Assembly (NCBI RefSeq): GCF_910592395.1
Contig: NC_088308.1
Span: 62,001 to 126,000, forward strand
Length of the DNA stretch: 64,000 bases
Source of the DNA: Lineus longissimus
Lineage: Eukaryota; Nemertea; Pilidiophora; Heteronemertea; Lineidae
Reading direction: 5' to 3'
In this document: positions 10,801 through 21,700 of the stretch, piece after piece
Position numbering within the stretch: the stretch's first letter is position 1
Layout of the letters: every line of letters begins with the position of its first letter
Made by a program: the position numbers and the translations under genes
The notes under the pieces: model-generated
The model's database searches: none
The model's input: only the letters and a program-made list of their open reading frames with translations
Told to the model about the DNA's origin: nothing

Positions 10801-12645
10801 AGGGGGCCGCCATCGCCGGAGAAGTGGCAACAATACCAGGAATAGACTCACTAACTGGTCAGGAGGTATGTATGACTAACAGTTATCATAATTCGGAGAA
10901 AGATTTTGAAAAAGATATGAAAAGCAGTGATATTTCAGCCACCAAAACACCCCTTGGTACCAGTGCGCCCCGAAGAGTTACAATAACATTCATGTCAGGC
11001 CACTTTGACAAAGATTTAACCAGGTGCTCTCAATCACATGTCTTACCACAGTGATAGTATGAAATAGCAGGTGATTCCTGTGCCTTTGGACAGAGTGGTG
11101 GCTGCAAAAGGATAATCTCAGTCGGTCTCAGTGGTAATTTTGACATCTTTCTTATGTGTTTCAGGAGTTATCTATGGTGACCATCGTCGCCCACCACCTC
11201 CGAGCTATGCAGCCTCTATGCAGGACTATGAACGTCAGAATGCCGGACGCCAACTTCCAAATCCAGACAGTCTTCCAAACTCTCCACCACCAACATACAA
11301 ATCTCAGGCAAGCTTACAGCGTCCTGGCATCCATATCACATTCCCGCACATCATTGGAGGAGAGTACCCGACATCGCGGCCTCCGACGTATCGGTCACAT
11401 CATTCCAACGTCATATCACATTCCAGGCAGATATCATTTGAGTCAGAATTGCCAGTCTCGTCTTCAGAAAATCCATCAGCAACGACAGATAGTTTGTCGT
11501 CTGTGAATGGTGCTCCAACAGCAACAGGGACTTCAGGGAGTACAACATCATCCAGAAATGGTGCTAATACTTGCAATGGTAGCTCCTTGCCAAGTCGAAG
11601 TATCCTGAAACAAACAAACAATTCAACTCCTCCGCAAAATGAACCTGGGCCAATGTCGGATAGACATGGTCCCGATTCGGATCAAGCTGAGATTACTGTT
11701 ACTCAGACACAACCAGAGGGGTCATCTCCTGGTGGAACGTTGGACACTGGCTCTATGATGCAATATGCTGGACATTACGGGACAGCTGAGCGCAATGCTG
11801 TCGAGTGTCTTGAGGATATCCTCGATACAACTATGCGAGATATGAACGTTCAGTATCAAGCTGGGACGCTGCGTCCTGGATCTGTATCAAACAAATCAGA
11901 GGACGTACAGTCATCAAATGGTGCTAGAGACAATGGTTCCGCTGCCGAGCAAGATCGTCAACGTGCTGGACGGTCAGCTTCTGCTACTCTTTGTAGGTCA
12001 AATGTAGCAGTGCAGGGTTCATCAGGGCCATTAGAGGTCAGTGTGGATAATCATAGTAGACAGCATTCAGGACCAGCTCAAACAAATCATCACTCTGCCT
12101 ACTCGAGTGGTTCACATGTCACAAATGGCAGTCGGTCTTCTCAGACTTTACCTCGATTAAATCACCATGGTCACAGTAATTCGGCTTCGACAGATGTACA
12201 AAGAAGTGAGTCCAGTTTAAATCCTTTTGGAACATCATCGACTTTACCAGTTTGTGGTAAACCACCGGTGTATCCTGACTCGGAGACTTTACGCATGGGA
12301 AGAAGCCGCCATGGTACTTCCCTTGTAGCGAGTGTTCAAGCTGCAGCTGCTAATATGTCCCCTCGAGACGTGCACGTAACAGTTGAACCAGCAGGACAAT
12401 GTTCAGATCCATTTGAATCTGAACAGGAAGTGAGGACTACATCTGTAGTGCTCCAGTTGGCCGCTGAATCCCCGATGAGATTTGAAAAGGATCAGGAAGG
12501 TGTTCAAACTTGTTCAGCTGATCCAGCAGCGGCAGTGATTAGTGTTGTAGAGACTGATCGTGTGCAGGATTCAGGGAAACCAGAGTTGAGACGTGAGCGT
12601 GGTCATGTGCGAGTGAACTCCAACTCTGGGCAAAGTGCTTTATGA
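7843..12645 (+). CDS. Two-pass membrane protein with PPxY motifs (uncharacterised)
   Basis: Three coding exons (7843-8404, 10683-10865, 11165-12645) join in phase through GTGAGT and GTATGT donors to give about 741 residues. Residues 1-140 are polar and probably disordered. A Cys-rich patch (CDKNCCTAC) precedes TM1 (about 149-173), and TM2 (about 178-203) crosses the exon 1/2 junction. A basic stretch (RRGGRHRRR) follows, then a Ser/Thr/Asn-rich tail of about 490 residues. The tail starts with PPPPSY, PPPTY and RPPTY; LPPY also occurs near residue 80. PPxY motifs bind WW domains, for example in NEDD4-family ubiquitin ligases, so an adaptor or trafficking role is possible but inferred. Both termini are probably cytoplasmic, with a very short loop between helices. 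I do not recognise the family. Stop TGA is at 12643-12645. Confidence 0.82.
8405..10682. other. Intron 1 of the PPxY membrane protein gene
   Basis: This 2.3-kb intron starts with GTGAGT and ends with CTTCCAG. A run of 15 C lies only 17 bases into it (8422-8436). No nested gene or clear repeat family was seen in the rest. Confidence 0.7.
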
Positions 12646-13222
12646 TACATGAGAATTTAGGTTTTATTTGATCACTGCGTTGCCAAGCATTGGGAACCAT
12701 CTCAAAACACTCGAATGCATTAATCTAAATGAATTCACAAACAGTTTCTCCAAAACAACCCACAATGAAAAAAAAGAAATTCTTGTCTTCAGTTTTTATC
12801 TGTTGATCAGTTATTCCAAACCGAATGGAGTCTTTCTTAGACGGGCCCATTCCCCAAACAGAACTGATTTAGTTATTTATTGTCATCTGAGTATCGTGAG
12901 ATGGTCCTGTCTACTTGGTTATGGCAATGCATGTAGATCTGCTCCTGGAAATCATTCCTGATACGCAAGTCAGTGAATAGGCTTGTTTTACTTCATGGCT
13001 ATCCCTTATTGAATGATTGACCTTTCATTCTAAACTGAGATTCTCCCAATTGTGGCTTCTTTGATTACATATTGGCAGCTTATAGAAACCAAGGTTAGTT
13101 TTAGTTCTAATGTATTATGGATTTCAAACCAAAAACATACCTTGTATATAAATATGTATCTGATAGTGCCTTTATATTGTCATAATCTTAACTGATAAGA
13201 AAAAAGGGATAAAACATTTCTC
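12646..13222. other. Probable 3' UTR and flank of the PPxY gene
   Basis: Nothing coding was seen. No AATAAA occurs before the foldback element at 13223; the first one (13341-13346) lies inside that element. The transcript may therefore end with a variant signal or use the element's own signal. Confidence 0.4.
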
Positions 13223-14013
13223 GGTTTATGCCTGTTTCGCCTATTCCTGTTTCGCCTATTCCTGTTTCGCCTACAAAATTCCTGTTTCGCCTATTCCTGT
13301 TTCGCCTATTCCTGTTTCGCCTACTTTCCAGTACCCCTACAATAAATCGACTCTCCCACGGCCACGGGGAACCTTAGGGATGCATATCCATTTTATTGGG
13401 AAAATGTGAGGGGACAATTGGATGATGTTAACGATGTGATGACAATTTGACTAATCAAATGACATCAACTTTGTTATGCCATGACCGTTTTGAAAGAGTC
13501 ACCTTGAAAGCGGGGACAGTCCGGGACTTATTTGACCATAGGACCATAGGACCATACTGACACACAGTAAAAACTAATAGATTAAGTAGAGTAAAGCAGT
13601 CGTTTATTTTATGAAAACTGAATTCATGAGTTTTTGATAAAAATACATAATATTGTACATTCTCATAATTATTTGATCAAAATCAGCTGTAAAACCCATG
13701 TCATAATATACATGTAGGTACAGCACATATAAAGTCAAACAAGGTGGAAAATACATATCATGATATTATGTCAGACAAGGTAACTGATGGCATCAACGTA
13801 ACTCATTATGTCCCTCTCTCCATTGACGTATTGTTTCAATGCGTACATATGTGGCTCTCCTCGGGTTTGGTCGGTCAGTAAGGGACGGTTCATATTCCTA
13901 CGTCTGTGGGGAGGTTAGCAATACATTTGAATAGGCGAAACAGGAATTAGGCGAAACAGGAATAGGCGAAACAGGAATAGGCGGAACAGGAATAGGCGAA
14001 ACAGGAATACACC
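13223..14013. mobile_element. Foldback element with 15-bp subrepeats and probable 8-bp target duplication
   Basis: The left arm holds about six copies of CCTGTTTCGCCTATT (13231-13322). The right arm holds the inverse, AATAGGCGAAACAGG, about five times (13931-14010). The extreme ends also match as inverted repeats (GGTTTATGCCTG against GGTGTATTCCTG, 10 of 12). The sequence CATTTCTC lies immediately outside both ends (13215-13222 and 14014-14021), as expected of an 8-bp target duplication. The roughly 600-bp middle has no long open frame. Subrepeat-rich arms are characteristic of foldback-type elements. Confidence 0.78.
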
Positions 14014-14172
14014 CATTTCTCATGGCATTCATAGAAAGAAAAAAATTAGATTATTTTATTAAGCATGTCATTGTAGGTCAATTTTAGCTTTTCGTTTTAT
14101 CACTGACCTGTGAACAACTATTAAATTTCCGAAACTTAAAATAAATATTTTCAGTTTCTAGGTACAGTGACC

Positions 14173-14331
14173 GCAGTTTTTCCAGCTGTGGCCCTGTACC
14201 CATGGAATAAATTGCCACCAGCCCTCTGGGCAGAAACAAGCATTGAACTGTTCAAGAGACAGTTAAAAACGCTACTTTTCGACAAGGGGAGAAGGGGTGC
14301 TTTGAGCGACGGAAAGGCACGATACAAGTGA
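14173..14331 (+). pseudogene. Relic of the C-terminal end of a non-LTR reverse transcriptase
   Basis: A 52-codon frame ending at TGA 14329-14331 contains ALYPWNKLPPALWAETSIEL followed by FKRQLKTLLFDKGRR. The pattern WN.LP......S...FK..LKT.LF is the usual C-terminal signature of LINE-type reverse transcriptase ORFs in animals. No polymerase core precedes it, so this is a severely 5'-truncated copy, which is common for LINE insertions. Confidence 0.7.
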
Positions 14332-15057
14332 CTATTTATTATTTATTATATGTTTTTAAGGTTTCGGAAAAACACTACGATTGGGCGTGTTCTCTTTTCA
14401 GTCACGTTTCTGTTGACGAGAGAAGACCTTTTTACCTTATTTTGTTACTTTTTAAGTTTTTATTGCTCTTCATCAGTATCAACAAAGAAAAGCTCATTTA
14501 TGCATCTGATTTCTTTTCGTTGTTCGGTTTTAACTACTTTTTAGATGTAATGTATTCCTTCAGTAACAATTTATGACCATCACACTCTGTCAAGTCTTGT
14601 TCTTACTTTTCAAATGGGCCGTGTGTCATTTAATAGTTCTTTGCTCACTTGTGTTTCTACTTATAAATACCCTGTAATCAGTATTCATGTCTTTAGAGTG
14701 TGATAGATTTATTGACTCGGTCTGTTGTATATAAATGTGGAACTATTCCATTTGGATGAACATCTGCATCTTTCTATTATGAATGATTGAAAAAACAATT
14801 TTTTCCTTCTTCAGAAACAATACCTTCAGATGCGCTTCATCCAGTGGCTCTTAAAAATATTCATCTCACATTTATAGTGTTAATGTTTTCTGATAAGAGG
14901 CACAGATTATTCAGGTCATCAGCAGGTAGATCTAACTTTACCTCAAGCAGTGTCTTTCCTTCCAATACACAATTCTACCTGCTTGTAGACTTTTTATTTG
15001 ATTGTAATGCCATGTGATAGGAAGTACTGGGAACCAGTTTCAGTATGTGACCTATCA
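14332..15057. other. AT-rich sequence after the LINE relic
   Basis: No gene was identified. The AT-rich stretch following the reverse transcriptase stop may be the 3' tail of the same retrotransposon, but I could not locate its end. Confidence 0.4.
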
Positions 15058-15151
15058 CATCAGGTGTTGGAGTTGCCAGGCCTGGTACAATCAGGTGTTG
15101 GAGTTGCCAGGCCTGGTACAATCAGGTGTTGGAGTTGCCAGGCCTAGTACA
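15058..15151. repeat. 31-bp tandem repeat, three copies
   Basis: Three near-identical units begin ATCAGGTGTTGGAGTTGCCA and end in GGCCTGGTACA. The third has one change (GGCCTAGTACA). Confidence 0.88.
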
Positions 15152-15874
15152 CTGGCAAATGTGCCCAACATAAATTTGGCGAAAATCCCACACAACATAA
15201 GTTTTATGTTTGCCCAACATTGATTCTGTGTTAGGAGCTCCAACATAAATTCTATGTTTTGCAGGACTTCAAATTCTAGTTAGGAGTAACAACGAATTCA
15301 TGTTGAAATTTTTCTAAAAAATGAAACTTTCCAAAAATTATTTTTATGGAAATTTGAGAAATTTCGAAAATATTACGAGAAAAAAAGAAAATTACCACAA
15401 AAGTTCTTGTTTCTTCATATCTTGGAAATTTGAAAAATTACTTTTTCAAAAAAATTTCCTTCAAAAACTAATTTGAACATAACTTTATGACTTATGATTA
15501 AATGTTGTGTCTATTTGATAATTGGGAAATAGGGGGTTGAAATCTGCAACGCGTTATCTTGTGTTTGAGATAAAAAGTGTTGGTGTCATTTTTGCAAGTA
15601 AGATACATTCCATACTTTTTCCAGAGATCATGCCATACAGAGGTGTCAATTACAGCACAAGTTAAATTCTTTGCTTTTCTTTGTCAACTAAAGTGCAAAT
15701 CATGAAATAGAATTATGAAAATTGTAAATTAGTTGGCTGAGATGTCATGTTTCTATTTGAAATGAACTGACTAGTTGTACAAATTGCTGGTGTATGAAAT
15801 ACTTTTTTACTATCTTTTTAGACATTTTTTTCTATGCGCTGTTGTGATGTATTAATGTAAATGTAATGGTACTC
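15152..15874. other. AT-rich low-complexity intergenic sequence
   Basis: Poly-A and poly-T mixtures such as AAATTTCGAAAATATTACGA dominate 15300-15480. A short repeated CAACATAAATT.TATGTT pattern lies at 15165-15265. No coding signal was seen. Confidence 0.5.
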
Positions 15875-15975
15875 CAGGCGGTGCCTGCTTGCACACTCCA
15901 GGCAATGGCTGCTTGCACGCTCCAGGCAGTGTCTACTTGCATGTTTCAGACAGGTCTGCTTGTATGCTTCTTTGT
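15875..15975. repeat. Degenerate tandem repeat of about 30 bp (CTCCAGGC.GTG.CTGCTTGCA)
   Basis: Three to four diverged copies of a unit resembling CTCCAGGCAGTGTCTGCTTG are visible. The decay suggests an old minisatellite. Confidence 0.6.
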
Positions 15976-16052
15976 AAATCCTTTTGCTCAATGTTTAAAT
16001 CATGTGGTGCATGACATCAAAATCAATATTTTTTCTCTCTAATTTTTTTTTT

Positions 16053-16081
16053 GGGGGTGGGGGGGGGGGGGGGGGGGGGGG
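16053..16081. repeat. Poly-G tract (one T interruption)
   Basis: A run of 29 bases is all G except one T. It could form G-quadruplexes and is also a likely place for sequencing or assembly length error. Confidence 0.9.
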
Positions 16082-16463
16082 TTCAACATGTTAACTGTTA
16101 AATGTAATTGTCTGTTGATTGTTGTATGGACTTTATTTCCTGTTCTCATGGCATTGTTAGGGTCTTTGTTTGTGTTTTGATATGTGAGCAAGAGAGTATT
16201 ATGATTATGGACAAGGTAAAGGAAAATCAAGTGATGACTTCAGTCTCCTTATGGTTTCTGGTCACTATATTATCAAGCTTTGAATAATAGACCCAGCAAT
16301 GGTTAGACACTGATATTCATTAGCCTATTGGAAGGCCTACACAAATGATCTCACAGCAGGTGCACAAACTAGTGCGGCAAAGATATACAATGTTTTCCTG
16401 GCCGATTTGAATTAACCACCCTGAAAAACCTGAGGAAGTTCAATGGACTCTTCTTTCCGGTAA

Positions 16464-16657
16464 TATGTGACCCGCCACAGCGAAACCAGGCGCATGTCGC
16501 ACAGAAGATGAGCCTAAATGACACCAGGAGAAAATGGAAGAAATTGATGTACTCATATTTCACAAAAGGCAGACTACATAGAAATGAACAAACAGTCCAT
16601 CTCAACCTGCCAAGCTCGGAGCGACATGCGCCTGGTTTTGCTCCGACGGGTCACATA
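16464..16657. mobile_element. MITE with long inverted ends and TA target duplication
   Basis: Both ends read TATGTGACCCG and, after a variable few bases, share AAACCAGGCGCATGTCGC, in opposite orientation, over about 38 bp. TA at each outer edge is consistent with a Tc1/mariner-type target duplication. The 190-bp element has no coding capacity. The minus-strand open frame spanning it is incidental. Confidence 0.8.
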
Positions 16658-18702
16658 ATGATAAGTACCCCAGTGTTATAGTTGTCCATTCAAGTGCTGC
16701 CATCATGTGATAGAAAGCTTGACTATTGTGTTGCTGAGTCATCTGTGTGTTTGATCAATTGATAGCGACCAATATCAATAAAGGACATGTGATTGGTCAC
16801 TATTGACAGTGCAATCCTGACGTAACAGTCTAGTTTCTGAAATTTTATCTTTAACAAGCGGGGATGCATTCATTTCATAGCTGGGGTTTCAAGTCTGAGA
16901 CAATTCATGGGTATCTAGGAGTGGGTGAACAACACCATGTTAATTCAGACGTCACCTCTCATGTGATGTTGGAAACACTACAGATTCCACCCAAAAGTTG
17001 GCCTCTATTGTCACTTTCTAGCTGTTTGATTTCAGCTTCATGTTTTAAGTATTCAAATTTAAAAGGCATTTTGAAACACCAGAGAATGATGCACATTGAC
17101 AAGGCCAACATGAATAAAATGCTGGGCCAATCATAGCTTACTTCAACTACACAGCGGTCATGTCATACAATGTAAAGATGAACGGGTCATTTTGAATTCG
17201 CAGTTTGCCAACCAAGAGAAGCCTATGGCTTTGAGTCTATTGTAACGTTCTTGATGGCTGTTACATGTGCTTAATAGTACTGCAAGGAAAGAGATTTTCC
17301 CATCTTATTAATGGTCACTTCATCCTTTGTACATTCTGCAAGTTGTGTATAATCATTGTGCTTTTTGTAATAAGAAAAACATGCTTAATATAATTTCGTC
17401 ACGAAAAATAAAACATGTTATTTAGTGATTAATATCCTTGTAGTGTTTGTTGAACTGATTTCTTCAGCATTTTGGAGCTGCTAATCCTATTCAGCAACTG
17501 CATTGCCTCTAATTTGCTGTTAAAAGGAATTGACAGCAACCCCATCTCCCTCGTGTCTCATACCACCGATGGATGTCCGCCTACAAGTTTGCCCATGCAG
17601 AAGGCAAGCTCATGCCAGGCTGCTGATGACATGTCACAACCAGACATAAATTCAACCAGTTCTCTCAAATCCGGAGTCAGTATCCTGTTCCCCTTGCACA
17701 CGTTACTGGGCTCGGTCGTTAGTGCCGACCCCCCCTCAACCCAGGCATTTTCATGCTTACCGTACAACGAAAATTTCATGGTATGGCAGGCTAGGATAGG
17801 TCCATCTGGCTTTAAAAGCGTTGCTCCCGTATTACGTCTCGGAAAAAGTTATGAGCATGTAGAAAGTACGGTTTTAAAGGGAAAACGGCTTAAAACTTTA
17901 TCAAAGTTCAATAGTGGATTTGAAAATGAGACATATTTTTCCTAAGGGACTGCTCAGAGTATGTAGGCCCTATCCTTCTTCATAATAACATCAATAAGCA
18001 ATACAGGTGTAAGAACATTGTTAGAGTAGGCCTATGTCCTTTTAGGAAAGGACCTCGTTCTGTAGATTATTTTTAGGCCCTGTATACACATAAGGCATCA
18101 TTTCATTCCCCTGCCTTGAAAGATCATTTGGTGGCCTTTCAAGTCTGTGCTGGCTTTCCTTTGATTGAGTTGGATTGTGTGGATGATAGCAAAGACAGCT
18201 GCAGGATGAAGCAAATGGTGACAGCTCTAAGATATGGTAGGTTTGTTGAGATGTCAGGCTTTTAGTTCAAAACTTAATCATCAAAATTTGATTTAGGATC
18301 TGCGTAGCACGAGATTTTATCCTTGGACCTTAAAGTCTTCATTGTTACAACTTTTGATTTAAAAAATGCTGCTCAGAGAAGGAGGGGATCATGTTTGGCA
18401 TCAAATCATGCAATGTAATGTTGTCAATAGGCATTTTATGGCCATACATGTCATTGAACAAATACTACAAAATGGGTACAAGTGCTACCCGAGAAAGGCC
18501 CTCAACAACAGGTTTTAAGTTAAGACCTGTTGTTTATTTTGTAGCCAGCGATATTGATGAGATAGCTCATTCGCCAAATCATGAAAACTTTAATCTCCCA
18601 GATAAATGTATCTTGCCCATTACCAAACACAAACCAGAATCCACCAGCTGATGTCTCAAAGACATTCATCATGCTCCTACCATTCCTTCTTCCATTTCAC
18701 AG
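16658..18702. other. Intergenic region upstream of the FAM234-like gene
   Basis: The missing first exon and promoter of the FAM234-like gene should lie here or further upstream, but I could not identify them. A 157-codon open frame at 17472-17945 lacks recognisable motifs and is not called. Confidence 0.45.
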
Positions 18703-21700
18703 GCCAACCCACCTCTACGAATAGGAAATACATCCCCCTCCCAACACAAGACACCGACTCTGATTCTGACGATATCATCTCAAACTTACATCCAACTAAC
18801 AACCATCAAGAGGCCATACTAATTGAGACAAGCGAACCAGGATCCACCTCCCCCTTTCCGACAGTTGTCCACACGAGAAAGAAGCGCACAGACCCTGTCT
18901 GTTGTGCTGGCTGTATTCTCGTCACCTTGGCAGGTATCCTACTGCTTGCTGTAGGCGCTGTCTTCCTTCTTGCAATACCTGGAGAATGCCCTCTTTGTGG
19001 ATTATTAGTAAAGGGGTCACAAACACTACCAAATGAGATCATAGCCACCGCTACTTCAAACGTTAAGATGATTCCGGCAACTGGTGTAACCTCACTAGGG
19101 ACAGACCACTCTGAGGAACAACCACCTCGTGAAGCTACGACCAATACCATCTTGTCCGACCCTCCTAGTGGTGATGTCACAGAGCCAAGCCACTCAGAAG
19201 CAGAAGGCCAATCACGGACCATATCAATGGACAAATTTTTAGCGGTGGATGCTGTCACTCTCCCCACTGTCTGGACTCAAATGCTGCTGTCACAGAAACA
19301 ACAGGATTATAACCTAATTGAACCAACACCATCAGGTGTTCGTCAACTGCAGCTGTCAAAGAAACAACAGGGTTATAACCTAATTGAACCAACACCATCA
19401 GGTTTCAGTGAACTGCAGAAGTCTGACTTTGAGTTACCGGAAGAAAGCGATTCTTATCAAGTAAAAGAGAATCTAGAAGACTTCTTAGCACAGTTAGCAA
19501 AGGTAACAGCCACAACAGATAAAGAGACAAATGCGAAAGATGAATCTGGCGCATCAGTGCCAAGTGGAGACAGGGAGGGTGGCAAGGGGAGTCAGCGGGA
19601 CAGTGATGGACCAGTGACGTCAAACTATGAGCAGCTGGTGGGACATGAGCATATTGGACAAGCACAACCAGTAGGGCAAGAGGAGTCGCCAGGACAAGAG
19701 AAGGCACTTGAACTAGAGACAGCAGGACAAGCACAACCAGTGGGACAAAAACAGACTGTAGAAAACGATGCAATCATCGATGACCATATTCCAGGTGAAT
19801 GCACAGATCCATGGACCATAGAGATTCCTGATGCGGGTAAGACTTTCAATCATTTTTGGCGCAGCTTTGGTTGGCCTCGTGATATATCGAAATGCAGAAA
19901 TTTTCTGTGTCGTCTCCAATACATGGTAAAATCAATGGTTTTTAGGCTTGTTCAGAAAAGCGTCGTTTTTACTTCTAGATTACAGAACAGGCACAGCCAG
20001 TAGGGCACAGCCAGTAGGGTACAGCCAGTAGGGCACAGCCAGTAGGGTACAGCCAGTAGGGTACAGCCCATAGGGCACAGGCAGTAGGGCAAAGCCAGTA
20101 GGGCAAAGCCAGTAGGGCACAGCCAGTAGGGCACAGCCAGTAGGGCACAGCCAGTAGGGCACAGCCAGTAGGGCACAGCCAGTAGGGCACAGCCAGTAGG
20201 GCACAGCCAGTAGGGCACAGCCAGTAGGGGAAAGCCAGTAGGGCACAGCCAGTAGGGCACAGCCAGTAGGGCACAGCCAGTAGGGCACAGCCAGTAGGGC
20301 ACAGCCAGTAGGGCACAGCCAGTAGGGCACAGCCAGTAGGGCACAGCCAGTAGGGCACAGCCAGTAGGGCACAGCCAGTAGGGCACAGCCAGTAGGGCAC
20401 AGCCAGTAGGGCACAGCCAGTAGGGCACAGCCAGTAGGGCACAGCCAATAGGGCACAGCCAGTAGGGCAAAGCCAGTAGGCCAAGAGAAGACACTTGAAC
20501 ATGATCCCAAAATTTTATCATTATTCCTGCCTTCACATTCTCAGCCAACCAGTCCCTTAGTCCGATGTCGTGACCAAGTGCTATCTATTTCATTCGCAGC
20601 CACAGAATCAAGCCTCCGTCTCATTGATGTTGATGGTGATGGTCTTGATGACATCATCTTTAGCGGCACATATGCGACACATCCTCACCAAGTCATGGAG
20701 AGTGGGGCTGACACGAAGACGTTTTGTGCAACTCTAGGTGAGCAGTTTTAGATGATCTGTGGTACTCTATGTGAGGACGGATAATCTGCTCTTTGAGTAC
20801 AGATAACACCATTGGTACTGAATCCAGATCATGAGATGCAAGCACATATAATAATTGGAAAGTTGTGAGGATCGTCACATAACATGCATCTATGATTTGA
20901 AGTCCGATTTTGGGAGCAACATTCTTCTTGACAGTTGAAAAACTTAAGACTCACAAGGAAACCACTTTTTCACTAAGACCAGGAGACCAGTCGTCAGACA
21001 CAGATAAATATCGTTGTATTTGATATTCAAATATACATAAATAGTTTCTCAAGGGGCATGACCAGGCATAGACACATTTGGTAATAACCAATCTCTGTCT
21101 TCCTCGTACAGGTGTGGAGCCACCCTGCCTTGGAGTCATCATGGCATTCCGAGGTTATGATGGAAAGGAACTGTGGAAGACCTACACGGCTTCCGTCCCC
21201 TTCATCTTCAACTGTGGGAATATTGATATCAACCAAGATGGCACGATGGACTGCTTTGGAGCTGGGGTCAGCGGATTTGTAGCATTCAATCCAAAAAATG
21301 GTACGTCCATTATATTATGACATGATCGCCCTATCAGGTGAATGCATGAGGCGAATATGCGGTACATGCATTAGGAATGAATTACTTTCTCAGTAAGACA
21401 ATCTCTACTCGATGTGTCATGTCTATACAGGGTGTGATAAGAAGCTACAGGGTTGAACTTAGTCTCGTTTGGATGTACTTTCTCTTGACATAGTGCCGCC
21501 ATCTGAGCTAAGACATTTGAACTAGGCATTTGCCTAAAATTAAGACTATTTTGTCTTTGTCACCAAAACGGCCTCTGGCAATTTGACCATAATGGAACAT
21601 CATACATATTCTTCTACCTATTCATGTTTCTTTCAGGCAGCATTTTCTACTCAGATGAAATCCTGGGAGATGCTAAGAACAAGAAATGGAACACATATCA

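Noticed and set aside
17472-17945. A 157-codon plus-strand open frame and its minus-strand partner
   Set aside because: There are no motifs, no splice context linking it to a neighbour and no compositional sign of coding. It might be the missing first exon region of the FAM234-like gene, but phase and similarity do not support that.
18606-18702. Extending the FAM234-like start upstream to ATG 18606 or 18651
   Set aside because: A strong acceptor (TTCTTCCATTTCACAG) ends at 18702, and family similarity begins just after it. The upstream codons look like intron.
19952-20548. Minus-strand open frames of 175-198 codons with a Leu/Pro/Trp/Cys/Tyr repeat (YWLCPTGCALLAVP)
   Set aside because: They are a by-product of the 14-bp minisatellite, which lacks stops in all three minus frames. 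All three frames are open at once, with the same peptide, and the array lies in an intron.
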